Shown here in pieces: positions 47,974 to 57,303 of a DNA stretch of 58,186 nucleotides (positions within the stretch are counted from its first letter, which is position 1; the number at the start of each line of letters is the position of its first letter). The stretch comes from Flammeovirgaceae bacterium (GTDB lineage Bacteria > Bacteroidota > Bacteroidia > Cytophagales > Cyclobacteriaceae), in assembly GCA_021299455.1 (NCBI GenBank), contig JAJTGQ010000087.1:1-58186 (forward strand), given 5' to 3'. The translations under genes were made by a program, and so were the position numbers. The notes under the pieces were generated by a model. It saw nothing but the letters and a program-made list of their open reading frames with translations. It searched no databases and was not told the origin of the DNA.

Positions 47974-50305
47974 TATTGTTTGTGTTTTCTTGGCCATCCT
48001 TTTAATTGGTCTAAGCTCTTGTGAAAAAAAGAGTAAGGTTCAATTCAATGATACTGGCTTGATTATAGGCAACGCGTCTCCGATCCTTATCAATCCCGAT
48101 TCTACGTTAGTAAATCTGGAAGACTATGTTCTGGACTTGACCAAAATTGATTCGATTTCTGTCCCTACTGGTCTTACCCAAAATAGAGATGGCAGGAATC
48201 TATCTTTAACGGGCGAAATGAAATCCACGATCGCCTCATTGCAATTGTGGAGTGGCGGGGTGTCGTACGCAATTCCTCTTAAAAAAGTAAATAAGAAGGC
48301 AGTCACATTTACCTATGCTGGCAAAGCAAAAGAGGTAAAAACAAAAGGCGAGTTCAATGCGTGGAATGCCGCTGCTTCTGAATTTAAAAATGAGGGTGGA
48401 ATGTTTACCCTTTCCCTTTTGCTCAACCCGGGCAATTATCAATATCTCTTTGTGGTTGACGGCAAAGAAATCCGTGACCCCTCCAACAACGACTCGATCG
48501 ACAACGGAGCAGGAGGATGGAATTCTTTGTTAAAAATCGAGCGTCCGGATGCCAAAAAGCTACCTCGCCTAACTACCTTTAAAACAAGTGGGCAATCAAT
48601 CACCTTGCAGCTCTCGAATCCGGCTACGGAAGTGACCGCTTATTGGAAAAACTTTTCGTTGCCCGTTGTTCAGAAAAAAGATCAGTTGACCATACCCATC
48701 CCCGACCAGGCAACCAAGGAAGTGAGAACTCACATTCGTGTGTGGGCGGCAAATGAAACGGGCATATCCAACGATGTGCTGATTCCATTGCAAAATGGAG
48801 AAGTGATTTTAGATGCAGCGGCTCTCACTCGGCAAGACAAGGAGGCGCAACTACTTTACTTCATGATGATTGATCGGTTCAACAATGGAAAAAAAGAAAA
48901 TGACGAACCGGTAAAAGATCCGAACATTTTGCCAAAGGCAAATTATTACGGTGGTGATATTGCCGGAGTAACTCAAAAAATCAAAGACGGCTACTTTAAA
49001 AAATTGGGAGTGAATACGATTTGGCTCTCCCCTATTTCGCAAAATCCAAAAGGAGCATACGGAAAGTACATTGACCCGCCTACTACTTTTTCAGGCTATC
49101 ATGGGTACTGGCCTGTGTCACTTCAGCAAATCGACTATCGTTTTGGAAGCAAAGCCGAGCTCGAAGAGCTTTTGAACGAAGCGCATGCACAGGATATGAA
49201 CGTTATTCTGGATTATGTGGCGCATCATATTCACCAGGAACATCCGCTTTTCAAACTTAAACCGGAATGGTTCACTCCTCTTTACCTACCGGATGGCACG
49301 ATCAATACCGAGCGGTGGGACGATCAGCGACTAACCACCTGGTTTGATGTGTTTATGCCTACGCTTGATTTGCGCAAGCGAGAGGTAGTGGACCCCATGA
49401 CCGATACGGCTCTGTTTTGGCTGGAGAAATATGAGTTGGATGGGTTTCGTCATGACGCGTCCAAACATATTGACTTGCTCTTCTGGCGTGAGTTAACCAA
49501 GAAAGTAAAATCAAAAGTGAAGCGTCCCATTTATCAAATAGGAGAAACCTATGGCAGCCGTGAACTCGTCAACAGTTATGTAAATACCGGCATGCTGGAC
49601 GCACAGTTTGACTTCAATGTGTACGATGATGCCGTCAACACATTCGCCAGAGATGAAGTGCCGTTCACTCGGTTAAGCAATTCACTAACAGAAAGTATGT
49701 CTTGGTTTGGTGATCACAATTTGATGGGAAACATCACCGGCAATCAGGACAGGGCTCGGTTTATTTCTTATGCTGATGGTTCTGTTCGCTTTGATGAAGA
49801 CGCTAAAAAAGCGGGGTGGAAACGAAAAATAGAAATCAGGGATACTGTCGCCTATGCAAAACTTCAATCACTCACCGCTTTTATGATGACCGTGCCGGGC
49901 ATACCTGTTATCTACTATGGCGATGAAATTGGAGACCCGGGTGGCAACGACCCCGACAACAGGCGAATGATGCGTTTCGAAAACTTGTCAAACCAGGAAG
50001 AGCGGAATCGTGCCACAACCGAAAAGCTAATTCACTTACGCAGAAATTCAATGGCTCTGTTGTTTGGCGATTTCGATTGGATGGCAACCACAGATAAAAT
50101 TATGGCCTATCGGAGAAGCTATTTTCAAAATCAGGTTTGGGTGGTGTTTAATAAGTCGGCTGAAGTACAAAAAATAGACATTGGCGAAGTACCTGCTTCA
50201 GCGAAAACAAATTTTACCGGAAAAATAGAATTTGAAAATAAGAAGGCAACGCTTACCTTAAACCCGCATTCGTTTGAAATACTAACTTCATCTACTTCAA
50301 ATTAA
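47942..50305 (+). CDS. GH13 alpha-amylase family lipoprotein with N-terminal CBM48-like domain
   Basis: I use the ATG at 47942 (MRLKRLLSTGNIVCV), which gives a signal peptide with lipobox L-S-S-C (Cys27); an ATG at 47927 is in frame. 787 residues. After an initial beta domain comes a CBM48-like module (about 120-200, with TKGEFNAWN and PGNYQYLFVVDGKEIRDP), a second beta domain, and the GH13 barrel (about 300-690). Catalytic residues are Asp505 in GFRHD, Glu535 in QIGETYG and Asp603 in GNQDRA. It is anchored in the periplasm or at the surface and could have the SusG-like function of cutting surface-bound starch or act on periplasmic oligosaccharides. The start overlaps the end of the GH31 gene, and the next gene follows by 7 bp. 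Confidence 0.88.
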   Translation: MRLKRLLSTGNIVCVFLAILLIGLSSCEKKSKVQFNDTGLIIGNASPILINPDSTLVNLEDYVLDLTKIDSISVPTGLTQNRDGRNLSLTGEMKSTIASLQLWSGGVSYAIPLKKVNKKAVTFTYAGKAKEVKTKGEFNAWNAAASEFKNEGGMFTLSLLLNPGNYQYLFVVDGKEIRDPSNNDSIDNGAGGWNSLLKIERPDAKKLPRLTTFKTSGQSITLQLSNPATEVTAYWKNFSLPVVQKKDQLTIPIPDQATKEVRTHIRVWAANETGISNDVLIPLQNGEVILDAAALTRQDKEAQLLYFMMIDRFNNGKKENDEPVKDPNILPKANYYGGDIAGVTQKIKDGYFKKLGVNTIWLSPISQNPKGAYGKYIDPPTTFSGYHGYWPVSLQQIDYRFGSKAELEELLNEAHAQDMNVILDYVAHHIHQEHPLFKLKPEWFTPLYLPDGTINTERWDDQRLTTWFDVFMPTLDLRKREVVDPMTDTALFWLEKYELDGFRHDASKHIDLLFWRELTKKVKSKVKRPIYQIGETYGSRELVNSYVNTGMLDAQFDFNVYDDAVNTFARDEVPFTRLSNSLTESMSWFGDHNLMGNITGNQDRARFISYADGSVRFDEDAKKAGWKRKIEIRDTVAYAKLQSLTAFMMTVPGIPVIYYGDEIGDPGGNDPDNRRMMRFENLSNQEERNRATTEKLIHLRRNSMALLFGDFDWMATTDKIMAYRRSYFQNQVWVVFNKSAEVQKIDIGEVPASAKTNFTGKIEFENKKATLTLNPHSFEILTSSTSN

Positions 50306-50312
50306 ACCTACC

Positions 50313-51839
50313 ATGACATCACCCTCGCTTGGCAAACCAAAACCACAACTCAGCTTCTGGCAGATTTGGAACATGAGCTTCGGATTTTTAGGAATCCAGT
50401 TTGGATTTGCCCTTCAAAACGCCAACACTAGTAGAATATTCGAAACGCTCGGAGCAGAACCCAGTAGCCTTGCCTTATTTTGGGCAGCCGCGCCCATTAC
50501 CGGATTAATTGTGCAGCCTATCGTTGGTTTCTACAGCGATCGCACCTGGCACCCAAAGTGGGGACGGAGGAGACCCTATTTTGCAATTGGTGCAATTTTG
50601 GCCACGATGGCTCTTTGCATAATGCCAAACTCACCCTCACTTTGGTTTGCTGTAGGAATGCTATGGATAATGGACGCTTCGATCAATATCAGCATGGAAC
50701 CTTTTCGTGCATTTGTTGGAGACATGCTCCCTCCTTTGCAACGTACAACTGGGTTCGCGATGCAGAGCTTTTTTATTGGAATTGGAGGTGTTGTTGCTTC
50801 GTGCTTGCCCTACATTTTTTCACATTGGCTAGGTATTAGCAATACTGCTCTGGTTGAAGGAGAAATGCCGGACTCTGTAAAGTACTCCTTCTATCTTGGC
50901 GCTGCCACATTATTTATTACTGTAATGTGGACGGTATTTACCACTAAAGAATATCCACCGGAGCCGCATCACCAAAATTTAAAAAATAGAGAGAAAAGAA
51001 AAATCGAAAACGAGGAAGAATCCAAATCTAGAATTCAAAAGGTGGGGATGTTCCTGCTTTCAATCGGGATCGTGATCATTTGGCTGGTGAATTATCTCGG
51101 CAATAAGTACAAAGAACTTTATTTGTTGGGGGGTGGATTGGTATTTTTTGGAGTAATCCATCTATTAACTGTTCTCTACATTAGGCAAGGAAGGAGTTAT
51201 CTTGGATTGGTTCATATGGTCAGAGATCTTAACTATATGCCAAAAACTATGGTTGATCTAGCTTACGTGCAATTTTTCTCTTGGTTTGCATTGTTTTCCA
51301 TGTGGATTTACACTACTCCAGCTGTTACAAGTTACATCTATAACACAAATGAGCCAACGTCAACCGCCTACAATGATGGCGCTGATTGGGTCAGTGTTTT
51401 ATTTGGAATGTATAGTGGTGTAGCAGCTTTGGCCGCATTGTTTCTGCCAATTTTAGCAAAGTATAGCAGTAGAAGGGTAGCTCATTTTATTTCCCTTTTA
51501 TGTGGTGGTCTAGGGCTTATTTCCATTTTCTTCATAAGAGAGCCAAATTTTTTGATCTTTTCGATGATCGGAATTGGAATTGGATGGGCAAGTATTTTGT
51601 CAATACCATATGCAATGCTTTCGGGTTCATTACCTCCCGAGAAAATGGGCTATTATATGGGAGTCTTTAACTTTTTTATTGTAATTCCGCAAATCATTGC
51701 TGCAACTGTGTTGGGATTTATTCTAGAAGCAGTTTTCGGTGGCCAGTCTATTTACATTTTAGTTTTTGGAGGCGTCTGCATGATCATTGCATCGTTGCTT
51801 TCACTCCGAGTGAGGTCGTCTGAAGAAGTAGTTGTTTAA
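50313..51839 (+). CDS. MFS sugar permease, SLC45/MalT-like (maltose or maltodextrin)
   Basis: 508 residues, about 12-14 membrane segments, in the family related to animal SLC45 and plant sucrose carriers. The loop between helices 2 and 3 reads DRTWHPKWGRRRPYF, the RRRP-type signature of the group, preceded by GLIVQPIVGFYSD. A charged central loop (about 215-245, KNREKRKIENEEESKSR) splits the protein, and two further hydrophobic segments follow it, making the inserted part longer than the usual MFS linker. Position between a GH13 lipoprotein and a GH31 glucosidase strongly suggests transport of maltose or maltodextrin into the cytoplasm, as in Bacteroidota maltose loci. It begins 7 bp after the GH13 gene and ends 8 bp before the esterase gene. 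Confidence 0.87.
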   Translation: MTSPSLGKPKPQLSFWQIWNMSFGFLGIQFGFALQNANTSRIFETLGAEPSSLALFWAAAPITGLIVQPIVGFYSDRTWHPKWGRRRPYFAIGAILATMALCIMPNSPSLWFAVGMLWIMDASINISMEPFRAFVGDMLPPLQRTTGFAMQSFFIGIGGVVASCLPYIFSHWLGISNTALVEGEMPDSVKYSFYLGAATLFITVMWTVFTTKEYPPEPHHQNLKNREKRKIENEEESKSRIQKVGMFLLSIGIVIIWLVNYLGNKYKELYLLGGGLVFFGVIHLLTVLYIRQGRSYLGLVHMVRDLNYMPKTMVDLAYVQFFSWFALFSMWIYTTPAVTSYIYNTNEPTSTAYNDGADWVSVLFGMYSGVAALAALFLPILAKYSSRRVAHFISLLCGGLGLISIFFIREPNFLIFSMIGIGIGWASILSIPYAMLSGSLPPEKMGYYMGVFNFFIVIPQIIAATVLGFILEAVFGGQSIYILVFGGVCMIIASLLSLRVRSSEEVVV

Positions 51840-51847
51840 TTGACAGC

Positions 51848-53017
51848 ATGCGAGCCATAGCGGTTGTAGGATTTTTGATTACCTCTCGCCTCTTGGTGAG
51901 CGCTCAAGACTATTCTGGTTTTACCAACACTATTCAGTCGCTCAAAGACAGTGTGCAGTTTGAAGTTTTCAAAAAGAAGAACACCATTCCTTTTATTGTC
52001 GAAGACTCAGTCGCCTTTATTTTCTACGGCAAAGCAATCAGCGTGTCTTGGATGGGCGACTTTAACGGGTGGGGTTATGACAAAACATTCATCAGCACAG
52101 GAGTAAACGTAAAAGGCACCTCAATATGGATCCTAAAGGCAAAGTTTCCGAAAAACGCACGACTAGACTATAAGATTCTAGTAGACGGCAACAATTGGAT
52201 TCTTGACCCATCCAATCCCCACCAACAATGGAGCGGTGTAGGCGGAGGTAGCGCCAACTCAGAGTTGCGTATGCCTGATTGGAAAGAATCGGTTGAACAG
52301 CAAGCCAAACAAGTTGAACATGGCACGATCAAAAGTGATATTCTGATCAATAGCAAAATCCTGAACTATCAAGTGACGTATAGCATTTACTTGCCAGCTG
52401 GGTTTCAAAAATTAGGTCAACTCCCCGTGATCTATGTAACGGATGGTTACGAGTATCTCCATCCACAACTAGGAAACATGACAACGGTGCTCGACAATTT
52501 GATCGCGGAAAAAAAAATCAAACCTATTGCTGCTGTTTTTGTCGATCACCGAGAACCAATCAATCGTTCTAACAACAGAAGGATGCAGGAGTTGGCAATG
52601 AATACACAATACCTCGACTTTTTTACGAATGAGTTAATCCCAGAAATAGAAAGAAATTTTCCCGTCTCTAAACTGGCAAGCGAACGAGGCATCATGGGAA
52701 CATCGATGGGAGGACTGACCGCCACGTATTTTGCCTTCACTAAGCCTGGTGTATTTGGGCTAGTCGGCATCCAATCTCCCGCATTTTGGACCAAGCCTCA
52801 GATCTATCAACTTTGCACCAATCAAGTCGCTCCTTCAATCAAAATCTCGATGACATCTGGAGTGATTAATGATACAAGCAAAGAAAGCCGTAAAATGAAA
52901 GAGGTATTGGAAGCCAATAGTTGCATATACCATTATCGGGAAGTGAATGAAGGCCATAGCTGGGGTAACTGGAGAAACCTGATCGATGATGTTTTAATAG
53001 ATCTGTTTGGCATTTAA
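51848..53017 (+). CDS. Secreted esterase with N-terminal CBM48-like domain (esterase D / Fes family)
   Basis: 389 residues. Signal peptide 1-19 (ending V-S-A-Q). A CBM48/early-set domain (about 45-140) with VSWMGDFNGWGYD and LDYKILVDGNNWILDPSNP is followed by an alpha/beta-hydrolase domain. Its nucleophile elbow is G-T-S-M-G (Ser286), with probable Asp342 and His370 in NEGHSWGNWR. Such CBM48-esterases are common in glycan loci and enterochelin-esterase-like families. In an alpha-glucan cluster it may remove acyl groups or act on a glucan-linked ester; neither is proven. It is the last gene of the GH31-GH13-permease unit (8 bp gap). Confidence 0.83.
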   Translation: MRAIAVVGFLITSRLLVSAQDYSGFTNTIQSLKDSVQFEVFKKKNTIPFIVEDSVAFIFYGKAISVSWMGDFNGWGYDKTFISTGVNVKGTSIWILKAKFPKNARLDYKILVDGNNWILDPSNPHQQWSGVGGGSANSELRMPDWKESVEQQAKQVEHGTIKSDILINSKILNYQVTYSIYLPAGFQKLGQLPVIYVTDGYEYLHPQLGNMTTVLDNLIAEKKIKPIAAVFVDHREPINRSNNRRMQELAMNTQYLDFFTNELIPEIERNFPVSKLASERGIMGTSMGGLTATYFAFTKPGVFGLVGIQSPAFWTKPQIYQLCTNQVAPSIKISMTSGVINDTSKESRKMKEVLEANSCIYHYREVNEGHSWGNWRNLIDDVLIDLFGI

Positions 53018-53059
53018 CCAGTGTGGCTGATCAACTTTAATAAAAAAATGAAATAAAAG

Positions 53060-54166
53060 ATGAAATCGAGAACATTGCTTCTTTTCTTAGCGGTTATTGC
53101 CCTATTGGAGTCTTGTGCATCCGGAAAAGCAGCACTCAAAAATGGAAATTATTACGAGGCAGTTCTTGAGTCGGTGAACAGACTCCGGGCTAAACCAGAC
53201 CATAAAAAAGCAAAAGTTGTGTTGCAGCAGAGTTATCCTTTGGCCATTGATTTTATACAGACGCGCATCCAGAATGGAATTGCTGCAGATGATCCCCGGA
53301 AATGGCGGAATGCAGTGGAAGGCTATAATCAAATAAATAACCTGAACACACAAATCAAAACCTCTCTGGGAGCAATGAAAATCATTACCAACCCTGTTAC
53401 AAAATTCAAAGAATTGGCGGAGGTAAAAACAAAGGCAGCTGAAGAAAGCTATAACGATGGCATTCAATACATGCTAAAGAACACGCGCGATGATGCTAAA
53501 TCGGCCTATTTCAGTTTTAAAGAAGCGAGTGGCTACGAGCCCGGCTATCGGGAAGTAGTTGAACTAATGACGCAAGCAGAATTTAACGCCACGTTGAGAG
53601 TTGCCTACCAAGAGATAAATGCATCTCGCATTAACTACGGTAGTCTCCAACCTATTATCAACTCATTGCAACGCCAGTTTTTGTCCTTTCGCCCCATTGA
53701 GCAACAAGACACAGTGCCACCTCAACAATACCTAAAAATTGTTTTCAATGACTACCGGCAGGACGCACGTCCTCAGTTTTCTTCACGGAACGAAAATCTT
53801 GAGAGAGAAGTAAAGGTTGGAGAAAAAAAAGGAGCGGATGGCAAAGTGCAGGATGTGATGGAAAAGGTAGCCGGAACGATCACTTACTATACTAAAACGA
53901 AGAGAGCTTATAGCAACGCGACCCTTTCTGTCACAGATGCGAAAAGTAACGCGATGCTTCTGAACAATTCAGTGGAAGGCAATTCACAATGGCAATACAC
54001 ATGGGCAACATTTAAGGGAGATAACCGAGCGATGAACTCCGATCAGGTTAATCTTACCAAGCGAACTGAGGCGTCTCCGGATGACCAGAGTTTGTATAAT
54101 CAGGCCATCTCGAACCTGAAAACCAATCTCTCTCAACAACTCGCTAACTTCTACAGAAGGTATTAA
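53060..54166 (+). CDS. Hypothetical lipoprotein with helical repeat N-terminus
   Basis: 368 residues. Lipoprotein signal (lipobox L-E-S-C, Cys19). The N-terminal ~200 residues are helix-rich and TPR-like (GNYYEAVLESVNRLRAKPDHKKAKVVLQQ, then EESYNDGIQYMLKNTRDDAKSAYFSFKEASGYEPGY, with typical A-x-x-x-F/Y spacing). The C-terminal part looks beta-rich (LKIVFNDYRQDARPQF, GTITYYTKTKRAYSNATLSVTD). I do not recognise a family. It starts 42 bp after the esterase, but the content suggests a general envelope protein. Real gene by length, signal peptide and codon use. Confidence 0.8.
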   Translation: MKSRTLLLFLAVIALLESCASGKAALKNGNYYEAVLESVNRLRAKPDHKKAKVVLQQSYPLAIDFIQTRIQNGIAADDPRKWRNAVEGYNQINNLNTQIKTSLGAMKIITNPVTKFKELAEVKTKAAEESYNDGIQYMLKNTRDDAKSAYFSFKEASGYEPGYREVVELMTQAEFNATLRVAYQEINASRINYGSLQPIINSLQRQFLSFRPIEQQDTVPPQQYLKIVFNDYRQDARPQFSSRNENLEREVKVGEKKGADGKVQDVMEKVAGTITYYTKTKRAYSNATLSVTDAKSNAMLLNNSVEGNSQWQYTWATFKGDNRAMNSDQVNLTKRTEASPDDQSLYNQAISNLKTNLSQQLANFYRRY

Positions 54167-54245
54167 TTGAAAATATTAGAACCTTTCAGTTGAAAATTAG
54201 GTTATTCATCGCGACTGGGTTTTTAAGTCTTATCAAATAATAAAA

Positions 54246-54788
54246 ATGAGTGATAGCAAAGTGGAGTTGGCCACTTTTGGTGCCGGGTGTTTCTGGTGTA
54301 CCGAGGCCGTATTTCAAAACGTAAAAGGGGTCAGTAAGGTGGTATCAGGTTATGCAGGAGGCAATGTAAAGAATCCGACTTATCGGGAGATTTGCACGGG
54401 CTTAACCGGTCATGCAGAAGTTACGCAAATTACCTTTGACCCTACAAAAGTATCGTTTGAAGAGCTACTGGAAGTTTTTTGGAACACCCACGACCCCACT
54501 ACGCTTAACAGACAGGGGGCCGATGAAGGCACACAATATCGTTCTGTTATTTTTTACCACAGCGATGTTCAGCGACAGGCTGCGGAAGAATACAAAAGTC
54601 AGCTAGAATCTTCAAAAGTGTACCAAAATCCCATAGTGACAGAGATCAGCCCTTTGCCGGATTATTTTCCCGCTGAAAACTACCATCAAAATTACTTTGA
54701 TTTGAACCCCAACCAGAGCTACTGCCAATATGTAGTGCGCCCAAAAGTGGAAAAGTTTAAAAAGCAATTTCATTCAAAACTGAAATAA
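54246..54788 (+). CDS. msrA: Peptide-methionine (S)-S-oxide reductase MsrA
   Basis: 180 residues, standard MsrA length, no signal peptide. The catalytic motif G-C-F-W-C is at residues 14-18 (Cys15). Other family blocks are VSGYAGG, YREICTGLTGHAEVTQI, FWNTHDPTTLNRQGADEGTQYRSVIFYH and NYHQNYFDLNPNQSYCQYVV, where the C-terminal Cys is a candidate resolving Cys. It reduces the S-diastereomer of methionine sulfoxide in damaged proteins, and its partner for the R-form lies in this window at 57446. It is preceded by 79 bp and followed by a strong bidirectional terminator at 54904-54934. Confidence 0.96.
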   Translation: MSDSKVELATFGAGCFWCTEAVFQNVKGVSKVVSGYAGGNVKNPTYREICTGLTGHAEVTQITFDPTKVSFEELLEVFWNTHDPTTLNRQGADEGTQYRSVIFYHSDVQRQAAEEYKSQLESSKVYQNPIVTEISPLPDYFPAENYHQNYFDLNPNQSYCQYVVRPKVEKFKKQFHSKLK

Positions 54789-54903
54789 AAGCTTGTTTTT
54801 AGGATCGTTAAAAAAAATTGAACTTTCTCCGCAACCAGTTATATCAAAGTCCGTTAATAGAACCATGTAGAGTAATTCTCTCATAGGTTTAGGTTTAGGT
54901 AAC

Positions 54904-54934
54904 AAAAAGCCCCGTCAGACGGACGGGGCTTTTT
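54904..54934. terminator. Bidirectional Rho-independent terminator after msrA / HAMP-GAF gene
   Basis: AAAAAGCCCCGTC (54904-54916) and GACGGGGCTTTTT (54922-54934) pair over 13 bp around the loop AGACG. A T-run follows on the plus strand and, by symmetry, on the minus strand. It separates msrA from the convergent HAMP-GAF gene. Confidence 0.85.
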
Positions 54935-54957
54935 GGTTTTTTGGCCTTTTTTAAATT

Positions 54958-56697
54958 CTAGGAATTCGCCTTCTTCTTCAGCTGCTCTATTTGACGTATG
55001 TAGTCAGCCTCTCTGTCGCGAGCTTCCTGTTCTACCGAACGCAATCGGGCATTCATTGAATCAATGAGTTCATTTTCTTGTCGTTTCATGCCCTCTTGGG
55101 TCGCTTGCAGTTCCTCCATATTTTGCCTCATCTCTTCTTCCTGTGCTCTCATTTCTTCGGTCATCTGCTGCGACTCTGTCAACAACTTCTGTGTGCGTTC
55201 GTTAATTTTCACAGTAGACACAGTAGAGGCAATACTCTCGGCCACCTTCTTAACAAATTCAATTTCATGTTCGGCCAATGACGAGAAAGATGCTAGTTCA
55301 ATCACTCCATAAATCTGATCATTCACTTTCAACGGCATGATAAGAATCGATGTTGGATTCGCATCACCTAATCCAGAGGTAATCCGAATATAGTTCTGCG
55401 GCACATCGGTGATATAAATGGTATCCATCTCTTGCCAGGCCTGCCCTGCTAGTCCTTCTCCTTTATGTATCTTCTGATTGATGAATTTCTTTTTATCCCA
55501 TGCATAGCAAGACGTCATCGACATCGTTTTTTCTTCCGAGTCATCCGTATCATCAATCAAATAAAGGGCGCCCTGATTTGCCTTCATGTACTTGACCATA
55601 TTGCCGATGATTTCGTCACATAACTTCTGCACATCGCTATTATTGCTCCGAAGAATTTCACCAAACTTCGCAATGCCTTCAGTGGCCCAATTCCTTTTCT
55701 TGTCCTCATCGGCCACTTTTGCCAGGTTCGCTCTCATATTCAGCAAGGCATTCCCCAGCACATCGTGTTCACTCAGCGGAGTAAACTCAGAATCATATTT
55801 ACCACCGCCAATATTTTCCGCAAAAACGGTTGTGGCTTTTAACCCAGAGACCAAATTGTCGGTAGCAATTGCCATTTCTCCAATTTCATCCTTACTGAAA
55901 TTTCGCTTTTTATCTTCTACCAACTCCCCGCGACCCAACTTCACAACAACGTTCTTGATATAGTTAATGGGGCCTGTAATATTCCGCACGAGCAGCGTGG
56001 CGCTCAATAAACCAATGATGATGATTGCCAGTCCGAGTGCTAGGGTAATCGTTCGAAGATTACTCGATGAATTACTCAAGGCCATGGCTGATTCTTCCGT
56101 AAGCACTTCTTGCTTTTCCTTAATCTTAGAAAGGATGGCAATGATATTATTTGCTTGTGGGATTATTACTTGATCTACATAATCACCAGCCAGGAGTTTG
56201 GTGGTAGGGTCTTCGTATGAATCAAATCCGGTAAGCGTATTAATAATATTTTCACTGGTTCCACTCAACAGCGAATCAAATTTGTTAAACGCACGGGTCA
56301 TCATTACACGTTGTGAACTGTCTTTCTTGAATTTGGCCGAAGTACTGTCGGAATCCCAGTTTTTCATCAACTTGACAATTCTCTCTTTGTTGGCCGGGTA
56401 CTCGAGGCTAATAATCTGCCGGAGTGCAGCCTTGTCGTCATCGTTGGTCTGGAGGAAAACCCAATTCGTAGCTAACATCCGAGAACGATGAACCAATGTA
56501 ATTAACTCATTAATCGCATCCTTGGAAGGGTTGATCGTTTGAGAAGACGACATCACACTATTGTCGATTTTATTTCCGGTGAGGAAGATGATACTGGCAT
56601 TAATGGCAAAGAGTGCAATGAGCACTAAAAAGCCGCCAAATATTTTGTTTCCGATAGATAACCGAATGTTGAATCTTTTTCCGTTAGAATTTTCCAT
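54958..56697 (-). CDS. HAMP-GAF membrane sensor-like protein without output domain
   Basis: 579 residues. TM1 about 19-40 and TM2 about 216-237 frame a periplasmic helical domain of about 175 residues resembling 4-helix-bundle receptor sensors. A HAMP domain follows (about 237-290, TGPINYIKNVVVKLGRGE). Then comes a GAF domain (about 350-495, with GEGLAGQAW and LIMPLKVNDQIYGVIEL), and a long acidic coiled coil (about 498-579, rich in E, Q and M). No histidine kinase, GGDEF, EAL, PP2C or MCP signalling segment is visible, so it must act through partners. It is downstream of the YfiR-like gene by 10 bp, suggesting that the periplasmic YfiR-like protein controls it. Confidence 0.83.
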   Translation of the reverse strand: MENSNGKRFNIRLSIGNKIFGGFLVLIALFAINASIIFLTGNKIDNSVMSSSQTINPSKDAINELITLVHRSRMLATNWVFLQTNDDDKAALRQIISLEYPANKERIVKLMKNWDSDSTSAKFKKDSSQRVMMTRAFNKFDSLLSGTSENIINTLTGFDSYEDPTTKLLAGDYVDQVIIPQANNIIAILSKIKEKQEVLTEESAMALSNSSSNLRTITLALGLAIIIIGLLSATLLVRNITGPINYIKNVVVKLGRGELVEDKKRNFSKDEIGEMAIATDNLVSGLKATTVFAENIGGGKYDSEFTPLSEHDVLGNALLNMRANLAKVADEDKKRNWATEGIAKFGEILRSNNSDVQKLCDEIIGNMVKYMKANQGALYLIDDTDDSEEKTMSMTSCYAWDKKKFINQKIHKGEGLAGQAWQEMDTIYITDVPQNYIRITSGLGDANPTSILIMPLKVNDQIYGVIELASFSSLAEHEIEFVKKVAESIASTVSTVKINERTQKLLTESQQMTEEMRAQEEEMRQNMEELQATQEGMKRQENELIDSMNARLRSVEQEARDREADYIRQIEQLKKKANS

Positions 56698-56707
56698 AAT
56701 ACAATTA

Positions 56708-57211
56708 TCAAATAAGAATTGCCAATCTGGTTAGTTCGGTAGACGCCTTCAGCTTATGCTTAGCCAACGCGCTCTGATTTAATTCAAATGCCAATTTACC
56801 ACCTTTTATCACAAAGTTGACATCACTGCCCTTGGCACCCAAGCCAGCCTGTTCAGTGATCACCATTGTTGACTTACCGCCTACCTTCGAAAGAACCTCT
56901 CCGAGTTGACTCGATAACGTAGAGGGTACAAAAAGCATATGCCCTTTACGAAACTCAGCAATTGAATTTATTTTGGAAACTTTAATAGATCTATCTCCCA
57001 CCTTTTTCTTTTCTGCCATCTTCTGCAATTCAGCCGTCAACGGAGACTCGCCTATCACTACTATTTCAAAATCAGTCTTTTTATCGTCCTCAGGCCATAG
57101 TACAAACTTCGCAAAGCCATGCATGTAGAGTGTATAGGTTTGGTAGTTCTGAGCAGCCAAATTTGAAGTTCCCAAAGACACAAAAAATAAAGCGGCAAGT
57201 GCGTTCCTCAT
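56708..57211 (-). CDS. YfiR family (DUF4154) periplasmic protein
   Basis: The ATG at 57211 gives MRNALAALFFVSLGTSNLAAQ, a good signal peptide, and 167 residues; the frame extends to 57256 without benefit. The sequence YTLYMHGFAKFVLWPEDDKKTDFEIVVIGESPL is typical of the YfiR family (Y/F-x-x-F-x-x-x-v-x-W-P), with the later HMLFVPS and VITEQAGLGAKGSDVNFVI blocks. In Pseudomonas YfiR is a periplasmic repressor of the diguanylate cyclase YfiN; here the cysteine pairs of that protein are absent. The adjacent gene is a HAMP-GAF protein with a periplasmic domain, so this protein probably modulates it. Confidence 0.85.
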   Translation of the reverse strand: MRNALAALFFVSLGTSNLAAQNYQTYTLYMHGFAKFVLWPEDDKKTDFEIVVIGESPLTAELQKMAEKKKVGDRSIKVSKINSIAEFRKGHMLFVPSTLSSQLGEVLSKVGGKSTMVITEQAGLGAKGSDVNFVIKGGKLAFELNQSALAKHKLKASTELTRLAILI

Positions 57212-57303
57212 AACTATGTTTTTGAATAGTTTACTGGGGTCAAAAGTAGATAGCATAAGAGTTAAAAATAGTTCAAAATAGGCACTTTTCCCACATCAAA
57301 AGG

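Noticed and set aside
54885-54899. TTTAGG repeats resembling a telomeric repeat
   Set aside because: Only about two and a half units between msrA and its terminator; a low-complexity coincidence.
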